Part shown: in pieces, positions 44,391 through 53,901 of the stretch
How the letters are laid out: the number at the start of each line of letters is the position of its first letter
Position numbering within the stretch: the stretch's first letter is position 1
Source of the DNA: Bathynomus jamesi
Lineage: Eukaryota > Arthropoda > Malacostraca > Isopoda > Cirolanidae
Direction: 5' to 3'
Assembly (NCBI GenBank): GCA_023014485.1
Contig: JAJOZX010002357.1
Coordinates: forward strand, 582,501-646,500
DNA: 64,000 nt
Notes under the pieces: generated by a model
Seen by the model: the letters and a program-made list of their open reading frames with translations, nothing else
What the model was told of the DNA's origin: nothing
Databases searched by the model: none
Translations under genes and position numbers: made by a program

Positions 44391-46032
44391 TTTTAAAAAT
44401 AGCATAATTGAGTTAGTTGTTAAAGATTCTATGCCTCTATCTATGTTTGAAAAGCCAGCTATGCGCAGTCTACTAGAAGAAATGGCTCAGAAATTCAAGA
44501 TTAGTTTAGATAAAGACAATATCCGTCATTTAGTGATAGAAAAATCAAAAGAAGAAAAATTTGCTCTCAAAGAGCAATTAAAAGGGCGCTTCATATATTT
44601 AAAAGTTGATGGTTGCACACGAATACGGACATATTATTTTGCCATCAATGTCCGATTTATTGATGATGATAATAAAATCCTCACCCGCACTATAGCAGTA
44701 AAAGATACACATGCTCAGCAAACTAGTGACTACCTGCATGATCTAATTATGAGAACTCTGGAAGAGTACGGCATACCGAAAGAATTTGTGCTCTGCATTG
44801 TCAGTGATAATGCATCAAATATGATTAAAACTGTTGAGAAGTTGAATGATAATCAAGAGGCAACTTCAGAAGATGATATACAAACATTTGGTGAACATGA
44901 TGATGATTCAACAGACACTCAGGAAGTGGCATCTTGTGTAGAAGAAATTGACAGTATTGTATCTGAAATTTCACACTTCTCCAGAATCAACCACATGCGT
45001 TGTGGTGCACATACCTTGCAACTTGCTATTTGCGATGGATTGAGAGATAAACATGCTACCTCTCTCATAGGTAAGTTGAGACAGGTTGTAGTAGCAGCAA
45101 GAAACCCAAAAGTGGAAGAAATAATTAAAAGACGTGCAGGCAAGGTTGCTATTTTAGATCAACCTACTCGATGGGGCAGCACTTATTTAATGATAGAGCG
45201 CTTATTAGAATTAAAACCTGTACTCTTGGACATGGCAAATTCAAATGTGAATCTTTCAGAAATAATGTGGGAACAAGCAAGAAGATTGGAAAGAGTACTG
45301 TACCAGCCATATATAGTAACAAAAAAAATTCAAAGTGAAGATTTGACTCCCGGTCAATTTTTGAAAGAGTGGAAATCTTTGATGTATTTTCTTTCCAAGA
45401 TAGAAGGCACCATAGCTGATGACATTAAAAGTTCCATGGAAAGGAGAGAAAATATTTTACTTGATAATGAAGTATTGCTTGCTGCTGTTTATATAGATCC
45501 TAGATATAGATGCTTATTAACATCTGAACAGGTAGTTAAAGCCAAGGATGCCCTATGCAATATAGCAATCAGAATGAAAAGTAACCTAGACCTTTCAAAT
45601 AAAGTCTCTCTATTAAGAGAGGAATGTGGAACCGAGATTATTGCATCATCATCAAATTCATCATCTCCTTCCACCACTTCTGATGTCAGCGAGTTTGATT
45701 TTGAAAAAATTATTGATATTCAACATGGTAAGAAATCAAAACGTCCTCGTTTAGAAAGTGAACTAATACCACCTTTCAGTCCAATGTGTACCCTCAAATT
45801 GCAAGTTGAGGAATCTTTTCCTGAGATTGAAAAATTTGACCGTTCGTCAAAACTGTCTTTTGAACAAGTAATAGAAAGGTATCCTAAAGTTATAAGAGAT
45901 GTTGCAAATCTTCTAGTAGCTATGCCTTCAACACAAGTCAGTGTTGAACGGCTATTTTCAGCACTGAAAATTTTAAAATCTGATTTAAGGGCACGTATGA
46001 AAGAAGATATTGTTGAGGCTATGTTATTTTAA
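44350..46032 (+). CDS. hAT transposase, catalytic and dimerisation part
   Basis: RNase H-like fold split by an insertion domain: YLKVDGCTRIRTYYFAINV (first Asp), FVLCIVSDNASNM (second Asp), HMRCGAHTLQLAICDGL (CxxH block), QPTRWGSTYLMIERLLELKP, LLAAVYIDPRYRCLLT, and the hAT C-terminal dimerisation domain (YPKVIRDVANLLVAMPSTQV, SVERLFSALKILKSDLRARM) with the catalytic Glu region. 560 codons without an internal stop. It ends at TAA 46030 after EAMLF, where a one-base loss seems to have cut the last few residues. The true start is in the upstream frame; ATG 44350 marks only the open frame. With one frame repair this would be close to full length, so the family was active recently. Confidence 0.9.
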   Translation: MMSQKVTISMTTDNFKNSIIELVVKDSMPLSMFEKPAMRSLLEEMAQKFKISLDKDNIRHLVIEKSKEEKFALKEQLKGRFIYLKVDGCTRIRTYYFAINVRFIDDDNKILTRTIAVKDTHAQQTSDYLHDLIMRTLEEYGIPKEFVLCIVSDNASNMIKTVEKLNDNQEATSEDDIQTFGEHDDDSTDTQEVASCVEEIDSIVSEISHFSRINHMRCGAHTLQLAICDGLRDKHATSLIGKLRQVVVAARNPKVEEIIKRRAGKVAILDQPTRWGSTYLMIERLLELKPVLLDMANSNVNLSEIMWEQARRLERVLYQPYIVTKKIQSEDLTPGQFLKEWKSLMYFLSKIEGTIADDIKSSMERRENILLDNEVLLAAVYIDPRYRCLLTSEQVVKAKDALCNIAIRMKSNLDLSNKVSLLREECGTEIIASSSNSSSPSTTSDVSEFDFEKIIDIQHGKKSKRPRLESELIPPFSPMCTLKLQVEESFPEIEKFDRSSKLSFEQVIERYPKVIRDVANLLVAMPSTQVSVERLFSALKILKSDLRARMKEDIVEAMLF

Positions 46033-46620
46033 GAACAAATGTTTATAAGTAAACTTAGATAAATAATTTTAATTCATAATTTTTTTATGGAAACAGATTT
46101 ACAAGGAGAATATCTTGATTTTATGTTTAAAAATTAGTTTCCTACCTTAGCTACATTAGTAAAAATTTCTGCAAAAGTTATTATTTTGCTTTCATTTTTT
46201 AATACAAGGAGTATTATGATTTATGATACTGTAAATGTATCATTGAATTTGCAAACATTTTAATTTTTTAATATGTAGTTTGAACTTTAAAGATAAAGTC
46301 TGATTTAAGGTTACACTTAAAAAAAATATAATTGAGGCCATCTTGTTTTTAAAAAAAAAATTATAAATAAACTTAGTAATTTTCATTTCAATTATTTTAA
46401 GGAAACAGATTTACAAGAAGAATATCTTGATTTTATGTTTAAAATTAGTTTGATTATACCTTAGCTAGAATAAAAAAAATTTGCATTAGTTTTCATTTGT
46501 TAATCCAAGGAGTAGTATTGATTTTATAAGCGTAGGGTAAATGATTTTGTAAATTTTCTTTTATAATATGTATTAGTAGTTTGAACTTTTGACTTTTAGT
46601 TGAATTGCTTTTGTTAATTA
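45978..46620 (+). repeat. 320-bp tandem duplication of the hAT 3' end
   Basis: TCTGATTTAAGG at 45979 recurs at 46299. The second unit again reads a diverged transposase tail (EAILFLKKK) and the same 3' UTR words (GGAAACAGATTTACAAG, AATATCTTGATTTTATG). Both are diverged by many substitutions. Confidence 0.82.
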
Positions 46621-47232
46621 AATTACAAAACTTTTTGACTAAAAGAAAATCTCTTTTTAAGTAAATAATATAACCTATTAAAAATTTAAAAACTGAATTT
46701 TTTGAAATATTCAGCTCTTTTTCAAGCCAAGTTGGCTTTCATGAAGCTTTCAAGTTTCAACACTTAAAAAAAGATGCATATATTATCTCAGAAAGTTTGA
46801 TTGTTACTATTTTCCATACGAGAATTCTTAAGTTTGAACTTTGAACTAATTAGGAGGCAAGTTTCTCTAATTTATATAAGCTACCATTGTTAATAAATAT
46901 TTAATATCATTTAGTTTTCATCATTTTCCTTTAGTTATTTAAATAACTTCATTCTATCATTATATTTGCCTAATTTAAAATCATAAGAAATTTAAATTTT
47001 GAGTATTAAAGTGATTTAATAATAAAATATTTTTGTGCAATATTTTAAATTGGACAATTAGTTATATAAATCTAGATATTTATTTTATAATTAACAGAAT
47101 TTACTATAAAAGAGCCGGAGCCAGAGCCGGAGCCAGAGCCGGAGCCAGAGCCGGAGACTGTAAAAAATTTCTGCTCCGGAGCCGGAGTCGGAGCCAGAAG
47201 TTTTTTACCGGCTCCGAAACCCTGCTTCTGGC

Positions 47233-48091
47233 CGTGGCTTCACTCATCCTTCACCACAATTCGATCGGCACCCGTTCAACAAGTATCTCAACAGGCCCTC
47301 AGCACATCCTCCTGCCGGTAGGCCAACACGTCTTCAGAGTTATCTACGGCGAAACGCAATACGGTCAAACTTCACGTGGGCCCTCGTCAGTCTCCAGAGT
47401 TATCCAAGTCGAAATCGCAGGTCGGTAAGCCTCTTGTTGGCCCTCACTCGGCCTACAGTGTTTTGTTACGTCGTGCTAGCCTATTCAGGATTCAAAGCTG
47501 AAAAGTCCACAAACTCAGCCTAATCGCGTAGGCTCTAAAAAGTGTCTTCAATACCGTTCAAACTAACTCTCCCGTTAAGACCGCAGTAGGCCTATTCAAG
47601 TGTTGTACCAATATCGTAGTTTTGTATCACCTTGTTATTGTGTTCATTCACATATCCGATTCTTTATGTGCTCTTTTATGCATTTCATTTTTACCGACCT
47701 AATCCATTTGCTGACCATACTGTACTTTCATTACTTCAGTTATTATTGGCTTAATTACTTAGTCTGTATTCACCTCTGCATATTTCATTAGCCTACCTGA
47801 ATTAATGTATTTACTTAACAATTAGATTGTATAAACATTTCTTATTGCTATTAATCAGTCATCTTTAACATAGTATAAATACTGTCATAGAATTGTTAAT
47901 CACTGTGAACAAATAATTGATTTATTTTCGTAATTAAACACAAAACAACAAATAATTTCTCTCTCCTTATTAAATATTGTTTGTTCGGACTGTAGGCCCA
48001 AGCTGGTGACCCCTAATTAATCATTTCAATTTAATTCATAAATTATAGTAAGCCTACTTTCTTGGCCACATCAAATTGGTGATTCGTAGGC

Positions 48092-48096
<5 letters not shown>
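47233..48096. other. GC-richer leader, then AT-rich sequence
   Basis: 47233-47600 continues the leader interrupted by the hAT element; a 130-codon frame across the junction is mostly made of transposon repeat. 47600-48096 is AT-rich and ends in GGTGACCCCTAATTAATC and a (TA)n tract. Confidence 0.4.

Positions 48097-48154
<58 letters not shown>
48097..48154. repeat. (TA)n microsatellite
   Basis: About 29 units. Confidence 0.95.
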
Positions 48155-48159
<5 letters not shown>

Positions 48160-48175
48160 ACACGGATGAGCACAT

Positions 48176-48375
48176 GTGTTTTGTATAATATAAAATTACT
48201 TCCACTAGAACATGAAACTGGGACCTTTTGAGTGAGAATCGCAACCGCTACCACCACACTACGACGAGGTAAAAGCTAGTACAATTTTTACCTCGTTGTA
48301 ATTGTAAAGCTCGCGACTCCCATTCAAGAGGCCCAGGATTCGAATCTTAGTGGTGGTAATTTTCTATTAGGCCTT
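48176..48375. repeat. Head-to-head pair of tRNA-like units (family C)
   Basis: The minus-strand unit (GTAGCGGTTGCGATTCTCAC, AAAGGTCCCAGTTTC, TAGTGGAAGTAATTTT) and the plus-strand unit (AAGCTCGCGACTCCCATTCA, GGCCCAGGATTCGAATC, TAGTGGTGGTAATTTT) face each other across a hairpin with arms GACGAGGTAAAA and TTTTACCTCGTT. Both look like degenerate tRNA-derived SINE heads. Confidence 0.6.
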
Positions 48376-48404
48376 ATATATACTCGTTCTGTCAGCTTAT
48401 CAGA

Positions 48405-48850
48405 TGTTCCGTGAGTCGGTCTCTCTTGGCACGGTCAGGCTGGTGGCACCACCTCTAGACCTGGCTTGATGTTGAAGGGAGTTGCTTTCTTGACTTCTCC
48501 ATTTCATAGCCAGGTACACCCGGCTCATCTGGGATTGTCCTGAGCTAAGTGTCTAGTATTCTTTTGAGGACGTTCACCTGAACACCAGTTGTATTCTTAA
48601 TGGTCTTTGATAACTTGTTAAATTGTCTTGGTCCTCTGACAACAAAGCTATTTTCCTTCAAAGTTAAAGCTGTTCTTTGTCTGGCTTTTAATGTGGGAAC
48701 ACTTCACATTCTACCTTTCCTATTTTGCAGAGTTCTTTGGATAATTATCGGGTTCAGTGTGACGTTAGGTACCATGTTTTCTATTATTTTTCATGCGTAT
48801 ATTATGTTATATGTCACTGTTCTTCTTTTTCTTTTTTTCACCGTATATAT
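48405..48850 (-). pseudogene. LINE-3 reverse transcriptase C-terminus (copy 2)
   Basis: Clearly homologous at the DNA level to 31590-31960, same strand (AGCCAGGTACACCC, CATTCTACCTTTCCTATTTT, TTGGATAATTATCGGGTT in order). Covers only the last part of the protein and the 3' end. The upstream break is again at a (TA)n tract. Confidence 0.72.
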
Positions 48851-48958
48851 ACAGTATATATATATATATATTGCTAAGAGTTACGTTCGCTCATATTCTG
48901 TGCTATCTTTTGTATCACTTTCTTTCTACACGCAAAATAGCTACTACTTTGTTATAGG

Positions 48959-49107
48959 AGATTTTTTTGGGTTCAATTTAGGTTAGGTTAGATTAGGTTA
49001 GGATAAGTTAAGTTAGGTTAGGTTAGATTAGGTTAGGATAAGTTAAATTAGGTTAGGTTAGATTAACCTAACCTAACCTAAAATAAAACAAAAAACTGGG
49101 CGTGTAA
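48959..49107. repeat. TTAGG array with inverted end
   Basis: About three units of AGGTTAGGTTAGATTAGG plus ATAAGTTAA, then the inverse TAACCTAACCTAACC. Flanks (TTTTTTGGGTTCAATTTAGG / CCTAAAATAAAACAAAAAAC) are roughly inverted, suggesting a small foldback. Confidence 0.75.
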
Positions 49108-49638
49108 AATCCTGAGATATCATGAAGTAACAACAATTTGATTTACAGTTTTTTAATTAAAATCCTAACGCGAGTAAAATTCGAAAGAGTAATCGTTAGA
49201 TACGATAAAAGAGCGCGTTATCTAAACTTTTTAATGGACCCTCCCCCTACCTACGTACCTTATTGCAAGAGTAAGTGACTAAAAATTTGAAAAAACAAAA
49301 TATGTAACACATAGGAGCTAATGTAATTTCAATGACCACCGACAAAAATGTAGAAGAAATTTGAACTCTTATATATATATATATATTATATATATATATA
49401 TATATATTGGTTGAGTTTTTTCAAACAATTTGTTCAAACTAGTGGCGAATGACTGAAACTATATTGAGGATCACTATTTTCTATCGCAACATTTGGAAGT
49501 GATCTCAGGCTTTTCAAGATATGCTTTTTGTGTCTTTTAAAAGGGTCACAACAGCAGTTGAGATAGTTTTTATGCATTTTCTTATTAAAACACTTTCATA
49601 AACCTGCTACAAAAAACAAAAACACGAGTAAGATAAAG

Positions 49639-49641
<3 letters not shown>

Positions 49642-49684
<43 letters not shown>
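49642..49684. repeat. (TA)n microsatellite
   Basis: About 21 units, on the left side of the palindrome below. Another interrupted tract is at 49371-49408. Confidence 0.95.
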
Positions 49685-49689
<5 letters not shown>

Positions 49690-49712
49690 CTGCAAAGAAC
49701 ACGCAGTATAAA

Positions 49713-49889
49713 TAACGTAAAGAACGACGCTTGTATAGGAGATATTCCGCGCAAGACGAGAGAGAGAGAACGAAACAAATGAAAAAATGAGGTAACCACC
49801 CGGGTGGTTACCTCATTTTTTCATTTGTTTCGTTTCTCTCTCTCGTCTTGCGCGGAATATCTCCTATACAAGCGTCGTTCTTTACGTTA
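49713..49889. repeat. 88-bp-arm palindrome without spacer (tRNA-foldback arms)
   Basis: Arms meet at CCACCC|GGGTGG (49801/49802) with no spacer and are almost perfect. Each arm equals the arm of the tRNA-cored foldbacks at 55.6 and 62.1 kb (TAAAGAACGACGCTTGT, CGCGCAAGACGAG, AATGAAAAAATGAGGTA), so this is a coreless member of that family. (TA)n on both outer sides. Confidence 0.85.
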
Positions 49890-49894
49890 TATAT

Positions 49895-49930
<36 letters not shown>

Positions 49931-49932
<2 letters not shown>

Positions 49933-50765
49933 TGTTTATAATGTCCCTATCTATTTCGATGAAAACGTAGCAAAACGGGTAAAATTCAATAACAATATAA
50001 TAGAAGGCATACATTAATGAATACTTAAGCATATGATTCTACATGAGCGCCATCAGTATCTCTACAGAGTTCGAATCTGTCAGCAGCATTGTGGAACACA
50101 TTTTGGAGCATGACAAGGGTTATTTTTGTAACTGCTGTTACGATACGAGCACGTAAATCTTGCAGATCTGTAACCCTCGTTTGATAGACGTTTGATTTGA
50201 TAAAGCCCCATGCAAAGAAATCCAAGGGCGTTAGGTCAGGAGATCGAGCCGCCCAGGGCCTGTTGCCTCCAAGTCCGATCCACCGATTTGGAAATCGTTC
50301 ATTTAGGTACACTCGAACAATGTTTGCGTAATGACAAGGTGCCCCATCTTGTCGAAAGACGACGGTGTTTAAAATGCCATCTGAATGAAGCTGAGGTTAC
50401 AGGAATTGCTGAAGCATGTCCAGATAAATAAGCCCTGTAACTGTAGCTTCAGCAAAGAAGAAGGGCACAGACAGTAACTTTAGGAGAATCTCGTTCCCAT
50501 TGATGGAAATCAACTGGCTTTTCATTAGCCCATATGCGGCAGTTATGGCGATTAACCTTTCCATACGTATGGAAAGTTCCTTCATCACCGAAGAGAATGT
50601 GGTCCATTAAATTTTTATTCTGAATGTGTTCAACAAGATCGGCACACATTGCACTTCGCTTTGGATAATCCTCTTCATGTAAATCATGAAGCACCTGAAT
50701 GTGATAACTTCTCTTCTTCAACGTCGATTTCAAAATTTTGTGGACAGTTGACGATCCATAAAGCT
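49931..50765 (-). pseudogene. Mariner/IS630-type transposase ('TPLDFF' class), 5'-cut
   Basis: Minus strand: STVHKILKSTLKKRSYHIQV, LHEEDYPKRSAMCADLVEHI, HILFGDEGTFHTYGKVNRH (first Asp), IWANEKPVDFHQWERDSPKV, frame break, VTGLIYLDML, VVFRQDGAPCHYANIVRVYL (second Asp), NRPWAARSPDLTPLDFFAWG (third acidic residue), ending SYA* near 50025. One end (GGTGTTTATAATGTCCC, 49931) borders (TA)n. The N-terminal part is missing: sequence upstream of 50753 is the PLE inserted there. One stop (after QQFL) and one frameshift. Confidence 0.8.
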
Positions 50766-50989
50766 TGCATTATTTCATCTGAAAATATTTGCTGAAGAGT
50801 CAACGTTTCGGACTTTGCCCCATTCTCAAGACTAAATTAATTTTATAAATTATCTTTAACAGAACATCATAACCCTTAGAATTATTTTGCCAGCTTATAA
50901 TTTGACTAATTACGCTTCTGCCAAATATTTTGTACCATTACTGGAACATTTAACTACCAACGAATACACGATTAAAAATTCCTAGTTTC

Positions 50990-52520
50990 GCAAAAGGAAT
51001 TATTAACGAGGACTCTAAGAAATTCATGGTTAGTTTTGGTGCTACCCTATATTTACTAATATCTCAACAACGGAGACAGTTGGTATTATTCTCAACAAAC
51101 TCTTCGATACTGTCTCAACATATCCAGGCTTAAACTAGGAAACTCTTAAAAACTCCTAGAATTATCTGTTAAAGATAACTATTTTATATTTAATGAGTCT
51201 ATATACCAACAAATTGATGGAGTTGCTATAGTTCTGTCGGACCAACACTGGCCAACATATTCATGAACTATCTTGAAACCTTGATATTCGAATCTTGCCC
51301 TAATCATTTCCGACCTTGTTACTACCTTAGAAATATGGATGAAACTTTTGCTTTATTCACCATCCGAGAAGAAGCCAATTCTTTCCTAAGTTTGGACGTT
51401 TTCCAGTTTATGTACCGTTTTCTACAGTACATTACATACAGCATAGTAAACATCCTGTGCCCAAGTGACGAAAGTTATAATGTGGGTTAGGTTAGGTTAC
51501 GTTAGGTTAGGTTAGGTTAGGTTATCAAGAACTCATTTTTGATCACTCATTTTTGATCTGAAAAGAAGCAAAAATAAATTATATGAAAAACGGTACACAA
51601 ACTGGAAAAGGTCCCTAAGTTTTATTAACAGTTTACATCCAAATATCTCATTTACTGCCGAATATGAAAATAATGGTTCCCTACCATTCCTAGATGTATT
51701 AATCACAAAAGAAAAAGATAACTTTTCTGCTAATGTATACAAAAAATATACTTTTTACAAGACTGGGTATGAATTTCTATAGCTTTTGGCCCTTAGTATT
51801 TAAAATTAATTCAGTAGAGATTCTAGTATACACCGTTTATTACTTAAGTTCTACATACTTTGGTTTTCATAACGAACTCATATTTCTAAAAACTTATCTA
51901 AATAATAATAACGGATTCCCTATCATTTATTAGATTCAATTGTCTCTAAAACTCTTAATTCACTTTATAATCCAAAAACTTCTATTATTACTGTCCCTAA
52001 AGAAAAAACTTATTTATCGATGCTCGACCTTGGACTTTAAATACTCCACTAATGAAGGATCTTTCAAAAACTTTAATCGAATTCTTTTCATGGAAGGATT
52101 TTATTTTTTGTTTCACAAATCTTTCAACTGTAAGCTCTTTCTTTAAACTCAAGGACCCAATTCCACTTTTGATGAAATCTGGACTAATTTATGAATTTAC
52201 TTGTCCTTCTTGTAAAGACGGGACACATATTGGCTGTACGTCCAGACTTCTTAAAGTAAGAATTGATTCACATAGAGGAGTTAGCTATAGAACAGGTACA
52301 TCTCTTATTAACTTAGAATCATCTGCTCCACGTAGCCACTCAATAGATGTAGTTATAAAATAAAATACAAAGATTTTAAAGATATAAGATATAAGATTTT
52401 AAAGTGCTTTCTTCAGCTAACAATAAACAAGACCTTTTAATCCTAGAATCAGTGATTATAAAGAAAAAGAAACCAAACTTAAATACTAATAAAACTTCTA
52501 TTCCTTTATGTGTTATTTGA
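50990..52520 (+). pseudogene. PLE2 reverse transcriptase / GIY-YIG
   Basis: Pieces in order: MVSFGA (motif A, usually FDV, so the catalytic Asp is lost), LLELSVKDNYFIFNESIYQQ, IDGVAI, VGPTLANIFMNYLE (motif B), CYYLRNMDETFALF (motif C, YVDD changed to NMDE), EEANSFLS, the MITE, then FINSLHPNISFTAEYENNGS, LPFLDVLITKEKDNFSANVY. GIY-YIG part: LLMKSGLIYEFTCPSCKDG, THIGCTSRLLKVRIDSHRG (tyrosine of xYIG replaced by His), and the tail LLILESVIIKKKKPNLN ending near 52520. Several frameshifts. Both enzymatic centres are mutated, so the copy is dead. Confidence 0.83.
51392..51613. mobile_element. TTAGG-bearing MITE nested in PLE2, 222 bp
   Basis: Imperfect inverted ends (CGTTTTCCAGTTTATGTACC / GGTACACAAACTGGAAAAGG) and a 7-bp duplication CCTAAGT at 51385-51391 and 51614-51620. 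Removing element plus one duplication rejoins the PLE frame (NSFLS to FINSL). The centre (51484-51526) is about eight TTAGG-type units. Confidence 0.82.
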
Positions 52521-52654
52521 AATTCTAAAAAATTTTACAAACTATATATAAGAAAATAATGTTTTGTTAACTTTTAAAGCTTCACTATTTTATATGTTTT
52601 TTATCTATTTCTATTGTAATAATAAGAATTTTAACTCAGTTTGTACAATGATTT

Positions 52655-52691
52655 GAGTCTTGAGAATATGCCAAGGATCGAACGTTGACTC
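52655..52691 (+). ncRNA. Degenerate hammerhead-like motif (PLE2 end)
   Basis: GAGTC (52655-52659) and GACTC (52687-52691) pair as stem I; between them TTGAGAA (two changes from CUGANGA), a weak stem II, GAAC, GTT. The left end carries a better GAAACGTT in the minus orientation. Layout as in the other PLE motifs, but the core is off consensus. Confidence 0.3.
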
Positions 52692-52754
52692 TTCAATAAA
52701 TATTTTCAGAAGAAATAATGCAAACTCTATGGATCATCTTGGTTTTTATTTAAA

Positions 52755-53180
52755 ACTAGTACAGTTCCCGTCGCTTCGCTGACGGTTAGACAGGCTAAAC
52801 TACAGAAAAGAACGCAGCCGTGAAAATTTTGAGCTTCACATTGTGTCAACATTTCTGAATCTGGTATTCCCAAAACCTCTCACCCCCATTCATGCAACTT
52901 GGGGGCTAACCCCCTCCCCCATTACCCCCCCTCCCCATTACCCCACCCATCCCCCACCCCCACCCTTCCCACATTACTGCCCGGGATAAATTTCACAAAC
53001 AGACAAACAGACAGGCTAAATTACAGAAAAGAACACAGTCATGAAAATCTTGAGCTTCACATTGCCGCCCGTAATACAATTTCTGAATTTTTTTCTCACA
53101 ATTTTTTCTCAAAATTTCTGAAAGTGTGACGGACGGACGGACGGACGGACGGACAGTTCTCTTATTATAATATAGATTAA
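52755..53180 (+). repeat. Repeat with internal direct copies and (GGAC)n
   Basis: GACAGGCTAAACTACAGAAA and TGAGCTTCACATTG occur twice (52788 and 53011). A pyrimidine/C-rich stretch lies at 52910-52970 and (GGAC)n at 53131-53154. It begins ACTAGTACAGTTCCCGTCGC and ends TTATTATAATATAGATTA. Probably a non-autonomous repeat; class unknown. Confidence 0.5.
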
Positions 53181-53214
53181 ATTTAAGTTCATTAAGAACG
53201 ACCCCGATTAACAG

Positions 53215-53216
<2 letters not shown>

Positions 53217-53260
<44 letters not shown>
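53217..53260. repeat. (TA)n microsatellite
   Basis: About 22 units. Confidence 0.95.
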
Positions 53261-53264
<4 letters not shown>

Positions 53265-53579
53265 CTTTGAGACTCAAGCAAATTTACTAGTAAAAATCAA
53301 AGAATAAAGTACGATAAGGGAGGAAAAACAGATGCAGAGAAGAAAAACCTTTAATTTTAGTGCCTCGTGGCACCCTGTGTACCTTTTGTATTCATCAGAT
53401 CCGTTGGAGAACTTGCGCAGCAGCAATCAAAAAGTCAGGGGGTCTACTCTCCATTTCCGAGACCCCCATGAGGATGGAAAGAAGGGTTTTGTGCATACTA
53501 AACGTCTTCCATAGCCAAGGAATGCCGATGTCGGTGTTTTTCGACTCATTTCAATCGCTCAGATAACGTCAGCAACAGT

Positions 53580-53864
53580 CTACTGCAAGGAGTTGGATGG
53601 GAGACCGTCCTCTGCGTCCAGATTATGTAGCGATCCGTGGTTCGGATCCTACGTAAAGCTGTAGGTCCCCTCCGTCATATGATCTTAGATGTTGCGAAAG
53701 AGGTTAAACAACCCCATCATTACATGTCGAGCTTCGAAAGTATATTGGAAAATGATGCACGTGAAATAACCAGATCTTTAGCAACTCTGAAAGGAGTGTC
53801 TAATTGCCTCCGAAATGCATGTATGTATAGCATCTACAGGCGCGAGCGAAGCAAGGCCGTTTAG
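53580..53864 (+). repeat. Pol III-type SINE, family B (copy 2), with CR1-like tail
   Basis: Head AGTTGGATGGGAGACCGTCC (like a 5S box C or tRNA box A), then TATGTAGCGATCCGTGGTTC, GTAAAGCTGTAGGTCCC, then TTAGATGTTGCGAAAGAGG. Ends at (ATT)n (53866-53900). Matches 5990-6140 and, in the GTGGTTCGGA...GTAGGTCCC part, the CR1 3' end at about 27400-27435. Confidence 0.55.
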
Positions 53865-53865
53865 A

Positions 53866-53900
<35 letters not shown>

Positions 53901-53901
<1 letters not shown>

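Larger units (their letters stand above)
43474..47224 (+). mobile_element. hAT transposon, 3.75 kb, nearly intact
   Basis: Inverted ends CAGGGTTTCGGAGCCGG and CCGGCTCCGAAACCCTG with a perfect 8-bp target duplication CTTCTGGC (43466-43473, 47225-47232). Subterminal GGAGCC arrays on both sides and a transposase gene in between. It sits in the GC-richer leader described at 43264. Confidence 0.95.
50753..52735 (+). mobile_element. Penelope-like element PLE2 with inverted ends
   Basis: GATCCATAAAGCTTGCATTA (50753) is answered by the inverse ending GCAAACTCTATGGATC (52735); the inverted ends are about 80 nt. Between them lie reverse transcriptase and GIY-YIG remnants on the plus strand. It lies inside a mariner-like gene and itself contains a MITE. 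Confidence 0.82.

Noticed and set aside
47033..47428. 131-codon frame
   Set aside because: ARAGARAG part is the hAT right-end array; the rest spans the target junction and is not one gene.
48959..49107. True telomere
   Set aside because: TTAGG units are few, imperfect, followed by an inverse array and embedded in other repeats.
53580..53620. 5S rRNA gene
   Set aside because: Only a box-C-like stretch of about 20 nt matches; the rest of 5S is absent.
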